Part shown: positions 23,501 to 36,005 of the stretch, piece after piece
Position numbering within the stretch: the stretch's first letter is position 1
Layout: the number at the start of each line of letters is the position of its first letter
DNA from: Paratinospora sagittata
Taxonomy: Eukaryota > Streptophyta > Magnoliopsida > Ranunculales > Menispermaceae
Length of the DNA stretch: 64,000 nucleotides
Direction: 5' to 3'
NCBI GenBank assembly: GCA_035771175.1
Contig: CM069596.1
Location: 9,102,001-9,166,000, forward strand
Translations under genes and position numbers: made by a program
Notes under the pieces: model-generated
What the model saw: the letters and a program-made list of their open reading frames with translations, nothing else
Told to the model about the DNA's origin: nothing
Databases searched by the model: none

Positions 23501-24272
23501 TAGGGGTGGCAATGGGTATGCCGACCCGTTTATCCGATATCGTTCGGCTTTTAAGCAAGTATGAAAATTATAATCTTAAGTGGGTCAGGTCCAAACAAAG
23601 AACAAAGAAACGGGTACCCGGTTATTAGGAGTAAATATGTAATCTTTTTTTTCATATAACCATATGATTTTATTCATTTCCTTTCCAAATTTTAAGTTTT
23701 CCAAATTTTATTTTATTATCTTATATTTATTATTATTTGTAGGTTCGTTATAAAGTAAAATTTTATTTTATTTTTTGTTTAAAGTCATAAAAACTGAAAA
23801 ATGCTAAGGAGATTGAAATCTTTATACTAATTGCTACAAATATGATGTATCAAGCATCAACAATATCTACATCAGATTTGCAACTTCATTAAAAAATGTG
23901 TTCTTTTGATGTATTAAAGTTAAAAATTGGTGTGACTGTGATTTGTAGTAATTAATGTAGTATTTTCAATCCCTCTAGCATTGCTCCACACTTTATTGAT
24001 ATTACTCATGAGAGTTGTTGGATCGCTTAAAAACGATATCTTATTTACTATATATCTTTTAATGACTTGATTGATATTTATTATCTTTGATGGCATAAAT
24101 GAATAAAAATGGATAAAAGTGGGCTATTCGTTTTTTTTTTAATCATACGAGTATGGACAAAAGGGCTAATGTTTGTTTAGAAAACGGGTCGGGTCTAGAT
24201 ATGTTATGTATCCTTTAGTTTAGGGGTTGTTCTTATCCATTTTTGTCCGTACTCGTAATTTTGCCACTCCTA
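23501..24272. mobile_element. hAT-type non-autonomous element, exact 8-bp TSD
   Basis: The ends are perfect 12-bp inverted repeats, TAGGGGTGGCAA and TTGCCACTCCTA, flanked by the identical 8-bp duplication ATTTTGGA (23493-23500 and 24273-24280), as expected of hAT transposition. Subterminal sequence is rich in GGGTCGGGT-type motifs. No transposase is encoded. A MITE (23801-23981) lies inside it. Confidence 0.85.
23801..23981. mobile_element. MITE family copy 2, nested in the hAT element
   Basis: The ~41-bp ends are inverted copies of one another (left ATGCTAAGGAGATTGAAAT; right, read inverted, ATGCTAGAGGGATTGAAAA), both running into CTACAAAT. Related to copy 1. No clear TSD. Confidence 0.6.
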
Positions 24273-24469
24273 ATTTTGGACATATCAGTTTTAAATTAAG
24301 TATGGTTTTGCCTAACTAGTTATTTTTTATTTTGTGAATAATATATATATCTACTAAATATTTAAAATCTCATTTTATTAAATTAAATGATTTTAGGAAT
24401 AAAGACGTGGCTAGTAATATATATATATATATATAAACAAATAAAACAATTTTTTTATTAAAATATATA

Positions 24470-25495
24470 GAGAGCAGCTAAATTGACCACATTAGTGGAC
24501 TATTTACACCCCAATCACTAACACAACCCACCCTAATATACATACACTCTTCCTATCCCAGCCAAAAACCAAAAAAATTCTTAACTACCCTTCTCCCAAT
24601 CTACCCCACCCTTTGTTCTTCTTCTTTTTCTTCTCCTCCATTTCTTCTTCTCCAAAACTCATCCAAAACCTTCTAACTTTAAAGCCCACTATTTTCATAT
24701 TCTTATCTTAGTTGGAAGAATATTGGAAATAGAGTAGCATCGTTTGAATCCCATTTGGAGCGAATCACCACTCGTCGTCTTTGAAAAATTTTGACATTTG
24801 ATCATTTGCATCGATAAGAAATGCATGTTTTAATGATTTTTTTTCTATTCACTTTTATTCATGAAATAGAATATTTATGGGTGTTTTTCAATGTGTTTTG
24901 TGCGAAAAATAGATAAGAACGAAACTCGCCTTAGGGCCGACCCTTGTACAGTAGGGTCGGCCGAGCCGCCCTTCTTTGTAAGGGTTGGCCCTGTCTGACC
25001 GACCTTCTTATTTTTTTTTCCTTTTTCATTATCTCATACCATATTGCATTGGGATGCATTTCGTGACAATTTTAACATGTTTTCACCTATTCCCGGCTAA
25101 TTTGGGAGGAGGGGCACCGTTCTCCACTCGTTGCTCTCATGTGGGTACGGATGAAATGTGACACCCTACCGCCCAAATGAGCTCAGATTGAGTGTAAACA
25201 TAGCAAAATTGTCATGAAATATATCTAAATGTAATACGGTATGTGAAAATAAAATAAAAAAAGAAATAAGAGGGTCGGTCTTATCGTCAAATAAGACCGA
25301 CCCTTACAAAGGAGGGCATGGCTGACCCTCCTGTATAAGGGTCGGCCTCGTAAGGCCGATCTTCATAACGTTTTTTTGGAAAAAAAAGAAAAAAGAAAAA
25401 AAGAAGGTAATTTTAATAATTTCAGTTGAGGGTATTTAAGAAATTATATAAAATAGGTAGAATTGGGTGGAGATAATTCATTAATAGCTACTCTC
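24470..25495. mobile_element. Fold-back element, possibly MULE-related
   Basis: The centre is an imperfect palindrome with arms of about 220 bp (24915-25140 and 25148-25372), both containing the GGGTCGGCC / GGCCGACCC motif in several copies and a shared CATACC(A/G)TATT(G/A)CAT segment. Outside the palindrome the element may extend to short inverted ends GAGAGCAGCTA (24470-24480) and TAGCTACTCTC (25485-25495), flanked by AAATATATA and AAACCTATA, a 7-of-9 match for a MULE-style 9-bp TSD. No coding sequence is present. The outer ends are tentative; the palindrome is clear. Confidence 0.65.
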
Positions 25496-25504
25496 AAACC
25501 TATA

Positions 25505-26199
25505 TTATTCCTTTCTATATATTTTTAATCCCCATTTGATCCATTATCTTTGGTCCACAATTCAAGCCCATTTGACTCTTGTGAAGTTCAACTCAATTCA
25601 ATCTAATTTAGATTTTTAATGGGTTATGAGTTAAGCTGGGTTAAATAAAGTTAGGCCCAGCCTGACTAAATAATGAGTTGGGTGAGCCCAATATTTATGT
25701 AGGGCTTGTTAAGTTGCTCAAATCTAGTGGGGGAATATCAAGAATAGTAAAATCTAGCAGGAGGCTTGACCTGGAATATTGTAGTGAGGGAGAATCCTGG
25801 CCTACTTGGTGCTACGTTCGGCAGGGTGGCCCAAATAATTGCCACCCGGAAGTAAGGTCCACATCAATGTTTGCACGAGGGTGTATGGTATTAGTTCTCA
25901 CACCTTATAGTATAATATTTATTATCTTTAATGTAATATGACAGAGTATGCCTCTATCATTTTGCCTTTATTCATTTAGGATTTTGCTTGGTTAAAGTTT
26001 GTTATTGCAAACTTCATTAAAAAAAGTTTGTACTTAGAACCAATATTTGTTAAAATTTTAAGAGCTTCTGATTTTAATAATTATGTTTTGTATATATAAG
26101 AGAAACGAATGAGGGAAAAATATTCGAGTAGTTTAAAATAACAAAAAAAAGGGTACACACGTAACATTCACATTATTTGTACCCTTTTCAATCCTAAAG
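25505..26199. other. Intergenic, no gene recognised
   Basis: AT-rich with one G+C-richer patch (25780-25900). The 87-codon ORF there has no family features. Confidence 0.4.
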
Positions 26200-26259
26200 T
26201 TGTTCAATGTTAATAAAAGATCAAATTTAATAATTCTTGTTATTAAACTTAATTCAATG

Positions 26260-27060
26260 ACTAAGTTATTTGTAACATCAAGGTCATGCATCATCCAATA
26301 TGCATTATTTGACATGTATATGATATGGTATCGGTCAGTAACTCAAGGGTTTATAACCAAAAAATATGCAACTATCAATTACTTATTGAGAACATGCATT
26401 TTGCTTTTCATGTTTTTAATATTATTGTTAATAATCCTTTAGTTTAACTTGTGCCATTTTCTTTTGTTCAAATTTGCAACTTGGCTCAAGTAATTAATTT
26501 ATGCAGTCGAGATAATAACGAATTTGTTCTAAGGGACATTGAAAGAATTTCAATGACTGTGCTAGAAAACGTACACGCGGACCTCATGGTCAGGAGGGGA
26601 ACCATAGAAGGATCATCATCGACATTCCAATAGTCTCATTACCCCTACCACTCGAGCTTATGCATTTTTTGATCTTCGCACGTCACCTTCATAACAAGAT
26701 CCTTTCATGTCGGTCAAGACAAGTATACATTTTGGGGTTGACCCATCAGATATGTCATTCCAAGAGGATCCTACACAACGTGAAGAGGGTCTTACAAATG
26801 TAGAACTCAATTCAGAGGAAAATTGGATAAATAAGGGCAGATGAGGGCAAGGGCCAGATAGAAGACTTGCACATATGGCAGAGGCGATTATGGAGACACA
26901 TAATGAGCCCTCCCATCATGATGATGCTCACGAGTTGTTCAACAGTGTACCTAATAATCCAACACAAAATATGCACAGTCCCGATAATGTAGTTCCTTCT
27001 CTCCCGCAACCATTTGTGACAACATAAAAGAGATCATCTGCGCCACAACAAAAGAAGTAA
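26260..27060 (+). pseudogene. Degenerate coding relic, identity uncertain
   Basis: Open pieces in different frames read like one eroded protein: MYMIWYRSVTQGFITKKY (about 26310-26365), then NEFVLRDIERISMTVLENV (26518-26575), then a frame from 26707 to 27060 rich in His, Asp, Pro and Gln with in-frame stops at 26842 (TGA) and 27025 (TAA), ending in RSSAPQQKK. The layout resembles the C-terminal part of plant-mobile-domain proteins spread by MULE-type transposons, but the match is by impression only. Confidence 0.3.
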
Positions 27061-27207
27061 ATGGCAAGCATGTGGCAGGAGTGACAACACATTTTCCTAT
27101 TTTTGGAAAAATTCTTTTATGATGTAACTTGATATGTATAAACACTTGTTATTTATTAAAGTCTTTTTCATCTCAATTACTTTGTCTCATACAATAACAT
27201 CTTTAAA

Positions 27208-27635
27208 CTTAGATTTCGGGTGAGGAGAGGCTCAAAAATTCACCAGGACATGAAAGTGGGGTTGCATTGGTTTTAAGGGTTCCTGTGAGAATACTAGGAC
27301 GCGCTCCAAGTGGCAAGCGAGGAAAAAACCCTGTGGATTGGCCACGGTTACCTCAAACAAGTTTCAAAAGTTGAAGAAGTTCACATTAAAACTTAAATTT
27401 CTAGTGGTGGGGGGGGGGAAGGGGTGGTCCAAAAATCACCGGGACTTGTGAGCGGGGTTTTGTCGGTTTCAAGGGTTCCTGGGATGATACGTGGACCCGT
27501 TCCGAGTGGTTGACAGGGAAAAAACCTCGTGGACTGGTCGCAGTATCCTCGAACAAGTTCCATAAGTCAAAGAAGTTCAATTGAACTTAGATTTCCGTTG
27601 GGAGGATAAACAATTTACCTAAACTTGAGAACGGG
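27208..27635 (+). repeat. Tandem array, left part (about 2.3 units of ~184-194 bp)
   Basis: Units begin at CTTAGATTT-like text (27208, 27392, 27586) and share GAGCGGGGTT, GGGTTCCTGGGA, AAAAAACCC.GTGGA and AGTTGAAGAAGTTCA. The third unit is cut at 27635 by the hAT-type element; its remainder is found at 37896. Confidence 0.85.
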
Positions 27636-27830
27636 TAGGGATGGCAATTTGGCCATTCGGGCCTACCCAGCCCAGTCTCGTTTGACCTAAGAATAATAGG
27701 GTAAGCTAAGGCCAGGCCTTATAAAAATTTAAGCAAGGTCAAGTCGTGCATACATTAAAAAGCTTTGGCCCAAGCCTTTGGACCGAGCCTCAAATCAGGT
27801 GTTTTGACTGAGCCTTAAATCAGGCATTTG

Positions 27831-28493
27831 TGTCATGGGCATATTTATAAAACACAGACAAATTGTTCATGCGGCACCTCGAATACTCATATTCTTTGTC
27901 AGTCATTCACACATATACTCGTAAAACAACGGAAGACTCGTATGTGTCACTTGTGCATAACACATGGATAATCACTTGAACGGATTACTCGGATACCTTC
28001 GATAACAGTTCTTGCACAGTGTCTCCCCAAACCATGCAATACCGACAAGTTCCATGGATAACTCACTTATGAGTATCTCCACGAGCACGTAGACTAAAAA
28101 TAGCTCAATATGTTCAACTCGATAACGGGTGGCATAACAGTGTTAGAAATCCAGCCCTGACTACCGGTGAACCCCATACTGCTTGCTCAATAACAGTCCT
28201 ACCCAAATGCTATGAGAACTACTATTACCCCCTTTAGGATGATAGTCGTCAGCCCCCAGGGTTGCTCCAAGAGAATGTTCTATGCATGACCAAGTAATGG
28301 TCATGAGGGAGAGTTGGACAAATACTCCTCCCCAAGGTAGATGTTAAGCTTTTGGCTTGTTTCCAAAAGGAAACATCAAAATGCGAGGCTAATCATACTG
28401 GGACATATTTATGAGATTGCCACCTCCGATTGAGACAGAACTTTACATACCTTCTTCTTAGGTGACGGTGTATATCCAGACATAACCGTGACA
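27831..28493 (-). repeat. 3' LTR of element G
   Basis: 663 bp; direct repeat of 31085-31425 joined to 36627-36971. Shared landmarks include ATGGATAATCACTTGAACGG, TACCCAAATGCTATGA and GGTGACGGTG. Confidence 0.85.
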
Positions 28494-31070
28494 AACTACC
28501 CCACTTGAATGGTTGATGCCCTTCATCGACACAATCGCTAATTTCATATGTCTGTCATATCTTCCTAACAGACATCTCTCATCGGCATCTCCATATGCAC
28601 CTTCTGATTGTCACACCCCCAACTCGTGGCCTCGCTGCCTGACTTGAACCTGTAACTCTATCATGTTCAACTTCTTTGCATGAGGAACCACTATCCTCTT
28701 TACTATAAATGTAATCATCTCCTCTTGGGCATTGCGCTACTACTTGACGTAGCAATGATCTCCACCTTTGAGATTTTCAGTATCCCCTCTTGGACGAGCT
28801 AGCATTTACCTGATGTAGCTCAACCACGCACGTTCATGCTTGTACTCACTATGATTGTTCTTCACTCTATGATTCTACTCGCACTAGTACCTAGAACTTA
28901 CGCGCCTCTGTGCTTGCACCACTGTGCTCACCAACCATCAAATTGTTCTTCACCTTATGCTTTTGCTTGCACTAGTACTTCGAACTAATCACGATATGGA
29001 GTAACACTATGCTGAAGGGCAACCCCAATTGATTCCTAATCTGCACTAAACTTATGTTACAAGCTAGTATTTACTTGATGTAGCTCACCCACGCACCTTT
29101 GTGCTCGCCATCACCACGACGATTGTTCTTCACCCTGTGTTTCTAATCACACTAGTACCTCGAACAAGTCACTACATGGAGTAACACATATGCTGAAGCA
29201 CTACCCCCCCTGATTCCAAGTCTCAACTGAACTTCTATTACTCATGCCTCTTGCATCACTGCATCCCATGACAAAGTAACCTTTGAAGTCCACTCAAATT
29301 TGAACTCTAATGCTCACTCTGTCCCCATTGTTGCGTGACCTCCACAATAGCGAACTTTGCCTCATTGATAGAGCTTCTTCCTGTACCTCGACCACTGTCT
29401 TCACCTATGAAGAAATAATCACTGCAACTAATGTACATGCCCCTACGTTTCTTAAGAGTTCACTCCAAATTGAACCCACTTGAATCACACTATTTCAATC
29501 TTGAACTCTAGTCCCTCAACACCATGTCAGCACCGAGAGAAAAAACATTGCTCAAATCACTACGCCCCTCAACTATTAATGGGCCTTGTTAGCTGAGTAG
29601 CAATTTCCAAGATACACGTCTCTTTCCCATCTGAAGAAAGAGAACTGCCCAAGTTCACTCTTGAACTCAGCCCGCCACTGCGGGACGACCCATACTTTAT
29701 TACATGAGTCTGGCACTAAGTGTTCACCACGATCATTCGTACGAACGAAGAATTCGGTCGCCAAGAACTCAAACATCATTGTTCTCCATCTTGAGCAAGT
29801 GTTCACACTGAAAAATAATGCAACACCATGCATCTCCAACTCGAAATATTCATTGCCATAAAGGATCTCATCATACCACCATGAACTTCCAAAGTTGCAT
29901 GTGTGCCCACTCTACACATCTGAGGTCTTGAGCAAAGCTCACTGCAATCTTGAACTCTAGTCCCTTAACGCCATGTCTTCACCCTGAGAACAAACAACTC
30001 ACCCTATTTGTCTCTATGGTACTCATATCACAAGGTACTCAACTGTTCACCCATGATGTACTAGCTTCCTGACAACCTTCCCACTTGGAGGTATATGTTC
30101 CTCTGAATAACTACTCTCGTTGACGCTGAATATTTGCCTCAATTCAATTTCTACTGAATGATGTTCGTTATCTTGGACTAACCCATCTCTTGAACATGGT
30201 AGTTGTTCACTTTTGAACTTATCCATGACCAGCTAATCACCCAGAACCACTCTGGCATGCCCCTCTCCAAGTAGGCAAGAGAACTCATTACGCCTCAATG
30301 GGTTCGTTCAAACTATTAGTAACTTTGCTTGCGTACATTTGAATACACTTGAGTCACCTCACTCACTGGCATTCACTCAAACCATTGCAAAGCCACAATT
30401 GAACCTATACAACACGTCTCATCTGAATACATTGTTCTAAAGTTGTTGCCACCATTCCTCTGATGCTCAAGCAAGTCTGCCACACACTGCCATCGCATTC
30501 GAAGCTAGCAACACTGATGGCCAGTAGTCCTCACTACTACTCGGAACCATTGCCTTCATAGCCACACACACAACACCTTAGTTGGGTTATAGTACATCGA
30601 TATATTGTTCACTGACATGGTCACCTTGTTGCAACTTGTTCATGCGGTTTTGTTTCTCATACAAATCCCGTCACTAGCTTGGATCCCACCGGACGTCTTC
30701 ACGTGCTAGCAACATTTATCACCAACGTTTCACATGTGTCATGCGCTTAATGCCTTGTCTTCGCAACTCGGAACAACAATTACAGTCATCTTGTCCCATA
30801 TGTTTCACTTGACATACATCCTCACACATGCTCTTATGTCAACACTTTTATCGACCACTGAAGCTTTACGTGCTTCTAGAATATTGCTCGAGTCAAACTA
30901 TTCTATCGAGTATCCTCCCATCATCATGCCACTCTAGGCCTTGTAAGAACACCATTGTTGTACATATCATTCACCATGACGAGTTCATTGCATACCGCAC
31001 ACATTCTCCTCATATATTTCTTCGTCGTACTAATTCACCATGAGGTTCGTTCAATTCGCATTTCTTTCAC
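28494..31070 (-). other. Non-coding interior of element G with internal repeats
   Basis: No retroviral motifs. A segment starting near 28797 (GAGCTAGCATTTACCTGATG) recurs near 29063, with repeated ATTGTTCTTCAC and CACTAGTAC blocks. A second pair around CAATCTTGAACTCTAGTCCC lies at 29496 and 29946. The 87-codon ORF at 29576-29839 has no family features. The repeats suggest duplication in a non-coding element rather than decayed genes. Confidence 0.6.
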
Positions 31071-31082
31071 GCTCTGATACGA
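31071..31082 (-). other. Primer binding site of element G
   Basis: The minus strand reads TCGTATCAGAGC, 11 of 12 matches to the tRNA-iMet site, two bases from the LTR start. Confidence 0.7.
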
Positions 31083-33249
31083 TTTGTCACGGGCATATTT
31101 ATAAGACACGGACGAATTGCCCATGCGACACCTCGAATACTCATATTCTCAGTCATCCATTCACACATATAATCATAATACAGCAGAAGACCCGTACGTG
31201 TCACTTGTGCGTAGCACATGGATAATCACTTGAACGGATCACTCTGATACCTTCGATAACAATTCTTGCACAGTGTTGCCCTGAACCATGCAATACCCAC
31301 AAGTTCCATATATAACTCACTCATGAGTATCTCTACGAGCACACTCTAGCACGTAGACTAAAGAGAGCTCAATACATTCAACTCGATAGCGAGTGGCATA
31401 ACAGTGTTAGAAACCCAGCCTTAACTGTTGGCCCAGTATTATTGTCCAAGGCGAGGGGTGAATTGGACTTGGCAGATTTTTGCGTTACCTTTGAGTTAAT
31501 TTAATTAATCAATTAAAGTGGGCAGTAGATAATAAGCAAAGCAATAAAATGCATGGGAAATAAAGAAATGGACACAGTAATTTAGAGTGGTTCGGTTCCC
31601 CTTGAACCTAGGTCCACTACCTAATCACCCACGATCAGGATTTTTTAATACACTATTGGCTAGTCAACTTACGGGCATGACTAAAAGCCAACATGAAAGC
31701 TTGGTTCATAGCCTTACACTAACCAATATAAGAGCTTGGTTAGAAAGTCACACAAGCTAACCTACACAGGGCTTGGTGAGAAAGTCACACTCTAGCCTAC
31801 ACCTGGGCTTAGCTAGAAAGCCACACGATAACCAAGTTAATGGCGTGGTTACAAGCCATACAATATATGGTATAAGTCTCGAGTCGACAAACACGTCAAT
31901 GATGCATCAAGATTACAAATGATAAGAGAAGTGTTCTAAAACACTCTCAACAATATAAAGCGTACAACCTTGAATGAGTAACCAATATTATTCCAACCAC
32001 AATATTTTAAATGATGTGTAGTGTTAAAATAGATGAAATCAAATACATGCAATCGATTCAAATAATAATAATATAAAATCAAGAATCGAATATGCACATG
32101 TATTCAAATATTAATTCTAACAATGATATGTATAAAATACATGAACCAATATGCACAAGTGATTAATATTTGTTGATTCTAAATATATAAATGCTTAAGA
32201 TCAAGAATCAAAACACTCAAGTAATAATCAAAGAAATCGATTCAAAATAATATAAGTTTAGCACATGAATCGATTCCGCGTGATATATATGAAACCACTA
32301 AACAAGATAATGCAATATGAAGATCAAGTATGGTTTCAGAAACACTTAAAATAAAATGGTTTTAAAGGTAGATAAATCAAACAAAAAAAACGGTTTAACA
32401 ATCACAAACAAAATCACGCGAATCTTAAATATAGATTTTACCCAACTCTTGGGAAGGATGAAGCACACAAGATTCTCTAATGTGTGAAGGTGATTGAGAG
32501 TGATTTTGCCTTCAAGAAAGATCAAGATCTCCTGGATATGTGATGAACTCACTCAAGAATGACTTGATCTATTCTCAAGAGAAAGTCACAAGTTTTTCAA
32601 AGAGTTTGAAAGATTGGGCGAACTATTCGGTGTTGGCCTAAACGGTTCATCACTTAGCACGTCCCTAAATATACTGTGATATAGTATATTTTGATGATTA
32701 CAAACAAAATTATTTTCAGTGCTAATGAGCTTCAATCAAGAATTTATCTCAGCGACTCAGAAAAGCAAAAAACCAAAGAATTATTCAATCAAGGAAGTCA
32801 AGGTCATATCAGACGTTCAAGATCCTTTCAATCAAATGACCTCAAAGATCATATCATGATTTCAAGATCACACCACACGAACAATTCGATCAAGAGCTTC
32901 AAGACTACATCATTCGATCAACTTTCACGAAATTCAACTCAAGCACGAAGTTCACATCGAAGATCTCATAATGAAGAGTTGGATTTAAAGATTATGAGAA
33001 ATATGAGAAATACACAGTATTTAAGGTATATCTTTCTCTAATCGATATTGCTCAAACGCTTTTCAAAATCATGCACAAATCACTTGCATACATTTTTTTT
33101 TTCAAAATTGCATGTTTTGAAACATATACTTTAAGGTATTTCAAATGATTTAATTTTCTATGTTTGATTTGATTTTAAATTGACCGAGTTTTTAATCGTA
33201 TTTATCGAATTTTTAGTCGCAAGTCAAAAAAAGTTTTTCAAGAGTCTTT

Positions 33250-33890
33250 CAGGACAGTAATGACTCAGCAGCGCTCTCCTAAACTTGATAAGTCAGGACA
33301 CTGATGACTCATTAGGACGCTGATAACATTCAAGGTTGAATTGAACTGATTCATTAGGACGCTTACTTGTAAGTAGCGACCTCCCTTTAGTCAACCTCTG
33401 AAGTTGTCAAGATGCTAACTCAGCATCAACTTATTGAAAGATTTCTAAGTTCTTCAAAGAGTGTATCTTTGAGGACGTTGAGAGTTATAAGTTGGATAAA
33501 CTATCAGAACGCTACCTAGATAAGAGCGCCCTCATTTTTGAAAACCAACTAAATAACTTTGAGGACGTTGATTGTCCTTCAACGTCCTTGGTTTTGTTTT
33601 CAAATGTTTTGTATTTTAAGAGGAAGGACACTTACTCGGAAGTAGCGCCCTCATGTGTTCAAATGTTTTTAAGTAAGCTGGACGCTAATTGTGCATCAGC
33701 ACCCTCAAAATTGAGTCATTTCTGTTGCAAAGAAAGTCAGTACGCTCACGAGGTAGTAGCGCCTTCACTTTATTGTTCAGCTGGACACTTATACATAATG
33801 AGTGCCCTCAAGGAACAAAACGAAAAAGTTGATATTATGCATCAGGACACTGATTAGGAAATCCAGACGCTAATTCAACAACTGTCACTG
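33250..33890. repeat. Cluster of short inverted motifs in element I
   Basis: About ten imperfect units in which GGACGCT (or GGACACT) is followed within 10-20 bases by AGCGCCCTC or a variant, so each unit can fold on itself. Examples are at 33510-33535, 33625-33655, 33680-33705 and 33738-33765. Confidence 0.65.
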
Positions 33891-34799
33891 TTCTGACACG
33901 TGCACTATATCAATCTACTTTTTAGAATGGATCTTTGCATAGAATCTTTTTCAGATCAATCAGAGATTTTCCCTGATGCATGAATCAAGTTTCGAGAAAT
34001 TTTTCATATTCATGCTATCTAAAAAGAACCAGAATGTTATTGAAAATCGCAGGTGCCATTTTCATATAACATTCTAGTCGTTGTGTTTTTGAATGTTAGT
34101 CGTTTTCAAAATGTTTTCAACAGTTCAAGTTTTTCAAAGTATTTTTCACTGATACTCTACTTATTCAAAAGATTTTCGTACTGAGCCTAAATTATATTAT
34201 ATCTTTGAAAATCTATTTGAATTATATAGAATTGGTTTCTACTCAAATTCTCAGCACTGATCTATACTTGATATCAATCTTGCTGAAGAAAGAATTTGAG
34301 AAATAGTTCGAGAGATACAGGTGTACTTGATTTCATATCTTAAGTATTGTATCGAACTATATCAGTAGTTATGTTAACTATTGAATACTGAACCAGAAGT
34401 TTTCACACTTATATATTATATTTATTTTGAAAACTCTCTGTGTTTATGTTTTTACATTGGTCCTATGATTTTCAACTGCAATATTTAAATGGTATCATAA
34501 TGTTTTTGAAGAAGCATTCAAATTCAAATGACATATCATTTACGTTTTTCGAAACTGCACTTGAGCAATACCGAACATTGAAAGGTAAATGACTGAAAGT
34601 GTATTTTCTCTTAGCATTACATATTCAAATTGACATAACTTTGTAATGCTATGTATATGAGCTTAATTGTAAAATGTTCTACTTAGTTGGAACCAACATT
34701 ATTTTATAATTGTTGTATGCTAGTGTGTTTCTAGAATGAAACAACCAGGACAAGTGAATGTAGTTAACTTAATTACATTCACTTAATGATTTCAAGGTT

Positions 34800-35210
34800 G
34801 AAATCATGTCAAGGTTGTTCCTTAACCTGTAAAAGGATCAAGGTTGTTCCTTAGCCTGTAAAAGGATCACGGTTGTTCCTTAGCCCGTAAAAGAATCATG
34901 GTTTTACCTCAGCTAGGAAAAGGGAAGGTACGTCCTCAACCTGTAAAAGGATAGGTTATCTCTAAACCTGTAAAGGAGAAATGGTTATTCCTCAGCCAGT
35001 AAAAGGGAAAGTTCATCATCAACCTGGAAAATGATAGGTTATCTCAGAACCTGTAAAAGAAAACGGTTCTTCCTTATCCCGTAAAAGGAAAACGATTCTT
35101 CCTTACCCAATAAAAGAAACATGGATTTTTCCACATCCCGAAAAAATGAAATGCGGTTCATCCTTAGCCCGCAAAAGGATGGGTTTGCCTTGAACATGTA
35201 AAAGTACAAG
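34800..35210 (+). repeat. Minisatellite in element I
   Basis: About a dozen units of ~30-40 bp with the core GGTTNTTCCTTAGCCYGTAAAAGGA. Units vary by substitution and small indels. Confidence 0.8.
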
Positions 35211-35721
35211 TCGTAATGGTTTGGTTCTTACCTATGAGAGAATCAATTAGTGGGTTGAGAAAATTCTAATCGGGAGATTAGGTAGTGGACATAGGCTTGG
35301 TCGAACCACTATAAATCCTAGTGTGCTTTACGTTATGCATTTCACTTTATGGTTAGTATGTGCATTTAATTTTAATGTATCAAAGTATATCACTAAGTCA
35401 TTGAAAAGAACTATATTTGACTATCACCCAATGCACCCCCTCTTGGGTGCACCAACATTTGGAAGATTTAAATCAAAGATTCAAATGTAGGTGAATTTTT
35501 ACATTTAAAAGATGTTTAAAGCACATAAGAACTTGTTTTGGACTTGTAGAAGTAAAAATATGAAAGTCGGCACAAGTTTTAAAATTTTGCAAAAGTTGTT
35601 CTACAATGAGTAAGTGTGGTATTAATAGATAGATATCACATCGAGGCACAAGAACGTTTTCCTTAACATAGGAGTGCGTTTCTGGTTTGAAATCTAAAAA
35701 ATCTTAGATTTTCCTCCAATC

Positions 35722-36005
35722 AAGGAACGCGTTCCTTTCTTAAGGAGCGCGCTCCTCAATATGTTTGTTGGGCATAGGAAGGGGTTCCTTCAACAAGAAC
35801 CACCGACTCTTCAAGTTTTTCCTATTTTGCCCTTGGCAACAGGAGCGTGTTCATTTTCCCTGATCAGAAAAATTTTGAGTCTTGGGAAAAACCACAGAAC
35901 GAGTTCCTCTTACAAGGAGCGCGTTCCTTATACCTTAATAAAAAAATATTGAGTCTCGGAAAAATACTCAGGAGCACATTCCTTCCTAAAGGAGCATGTT
36001 CTTTC
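35722..36005. repeat. Palindromic motif cluster in element H
   Basis: Includes a perfect 16-bp palindrome AAGGAACGCGTTCCTT (35722-35737), a perfect 14-bp palindrome AGGAGCGCGCTCCT (35743-35756) and the near-perfect AAGGAGCGCGTTCCTT (35914-35929), with further variants near 35777, 35841, 35896, 35970 and 35989. Members tend to come in pairs a few bases apart. Confidence 0.85.

Larger units (their letters stand above)
32677..35457 (-). mobile_element. Element I: long solo LTR nested in H
   Basis: On the minus strand it begins TGTTGGTGCACCCAAGAGGG, typical of large copia LTRs, and ends near ATCAAAATATACTATATCA. It lies in the opposite orientation to H. I could not match a TSD, so the left boundary may be off by a few bases. 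It contains hairpin-type repeats (33250-33890) and a minisatellite (34800-35210). The ORFs at 32691-33041 and 33492-33857 are composed of repeats and are not called as genes. Confidence 0.6.

Noticed and set aside
32691..33041. 116-codon ORF at the edge of element I
   Set aside because: Lies in LTR end sequence and is compositionally simple; no domain seen.
33492..33857. 121-codon ORF in element I
   Set aside because: It is composed of the GGACGCT/AGCGCCCTC repeats of the LTR and has no protein family character.
34800..35210. Regularly spaced repeat resembling a CRISPR array
   Set aside because: Units are contiguous and degenerate, without unique spacers, and the genome is that of a plant. 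It is a minisatellite.
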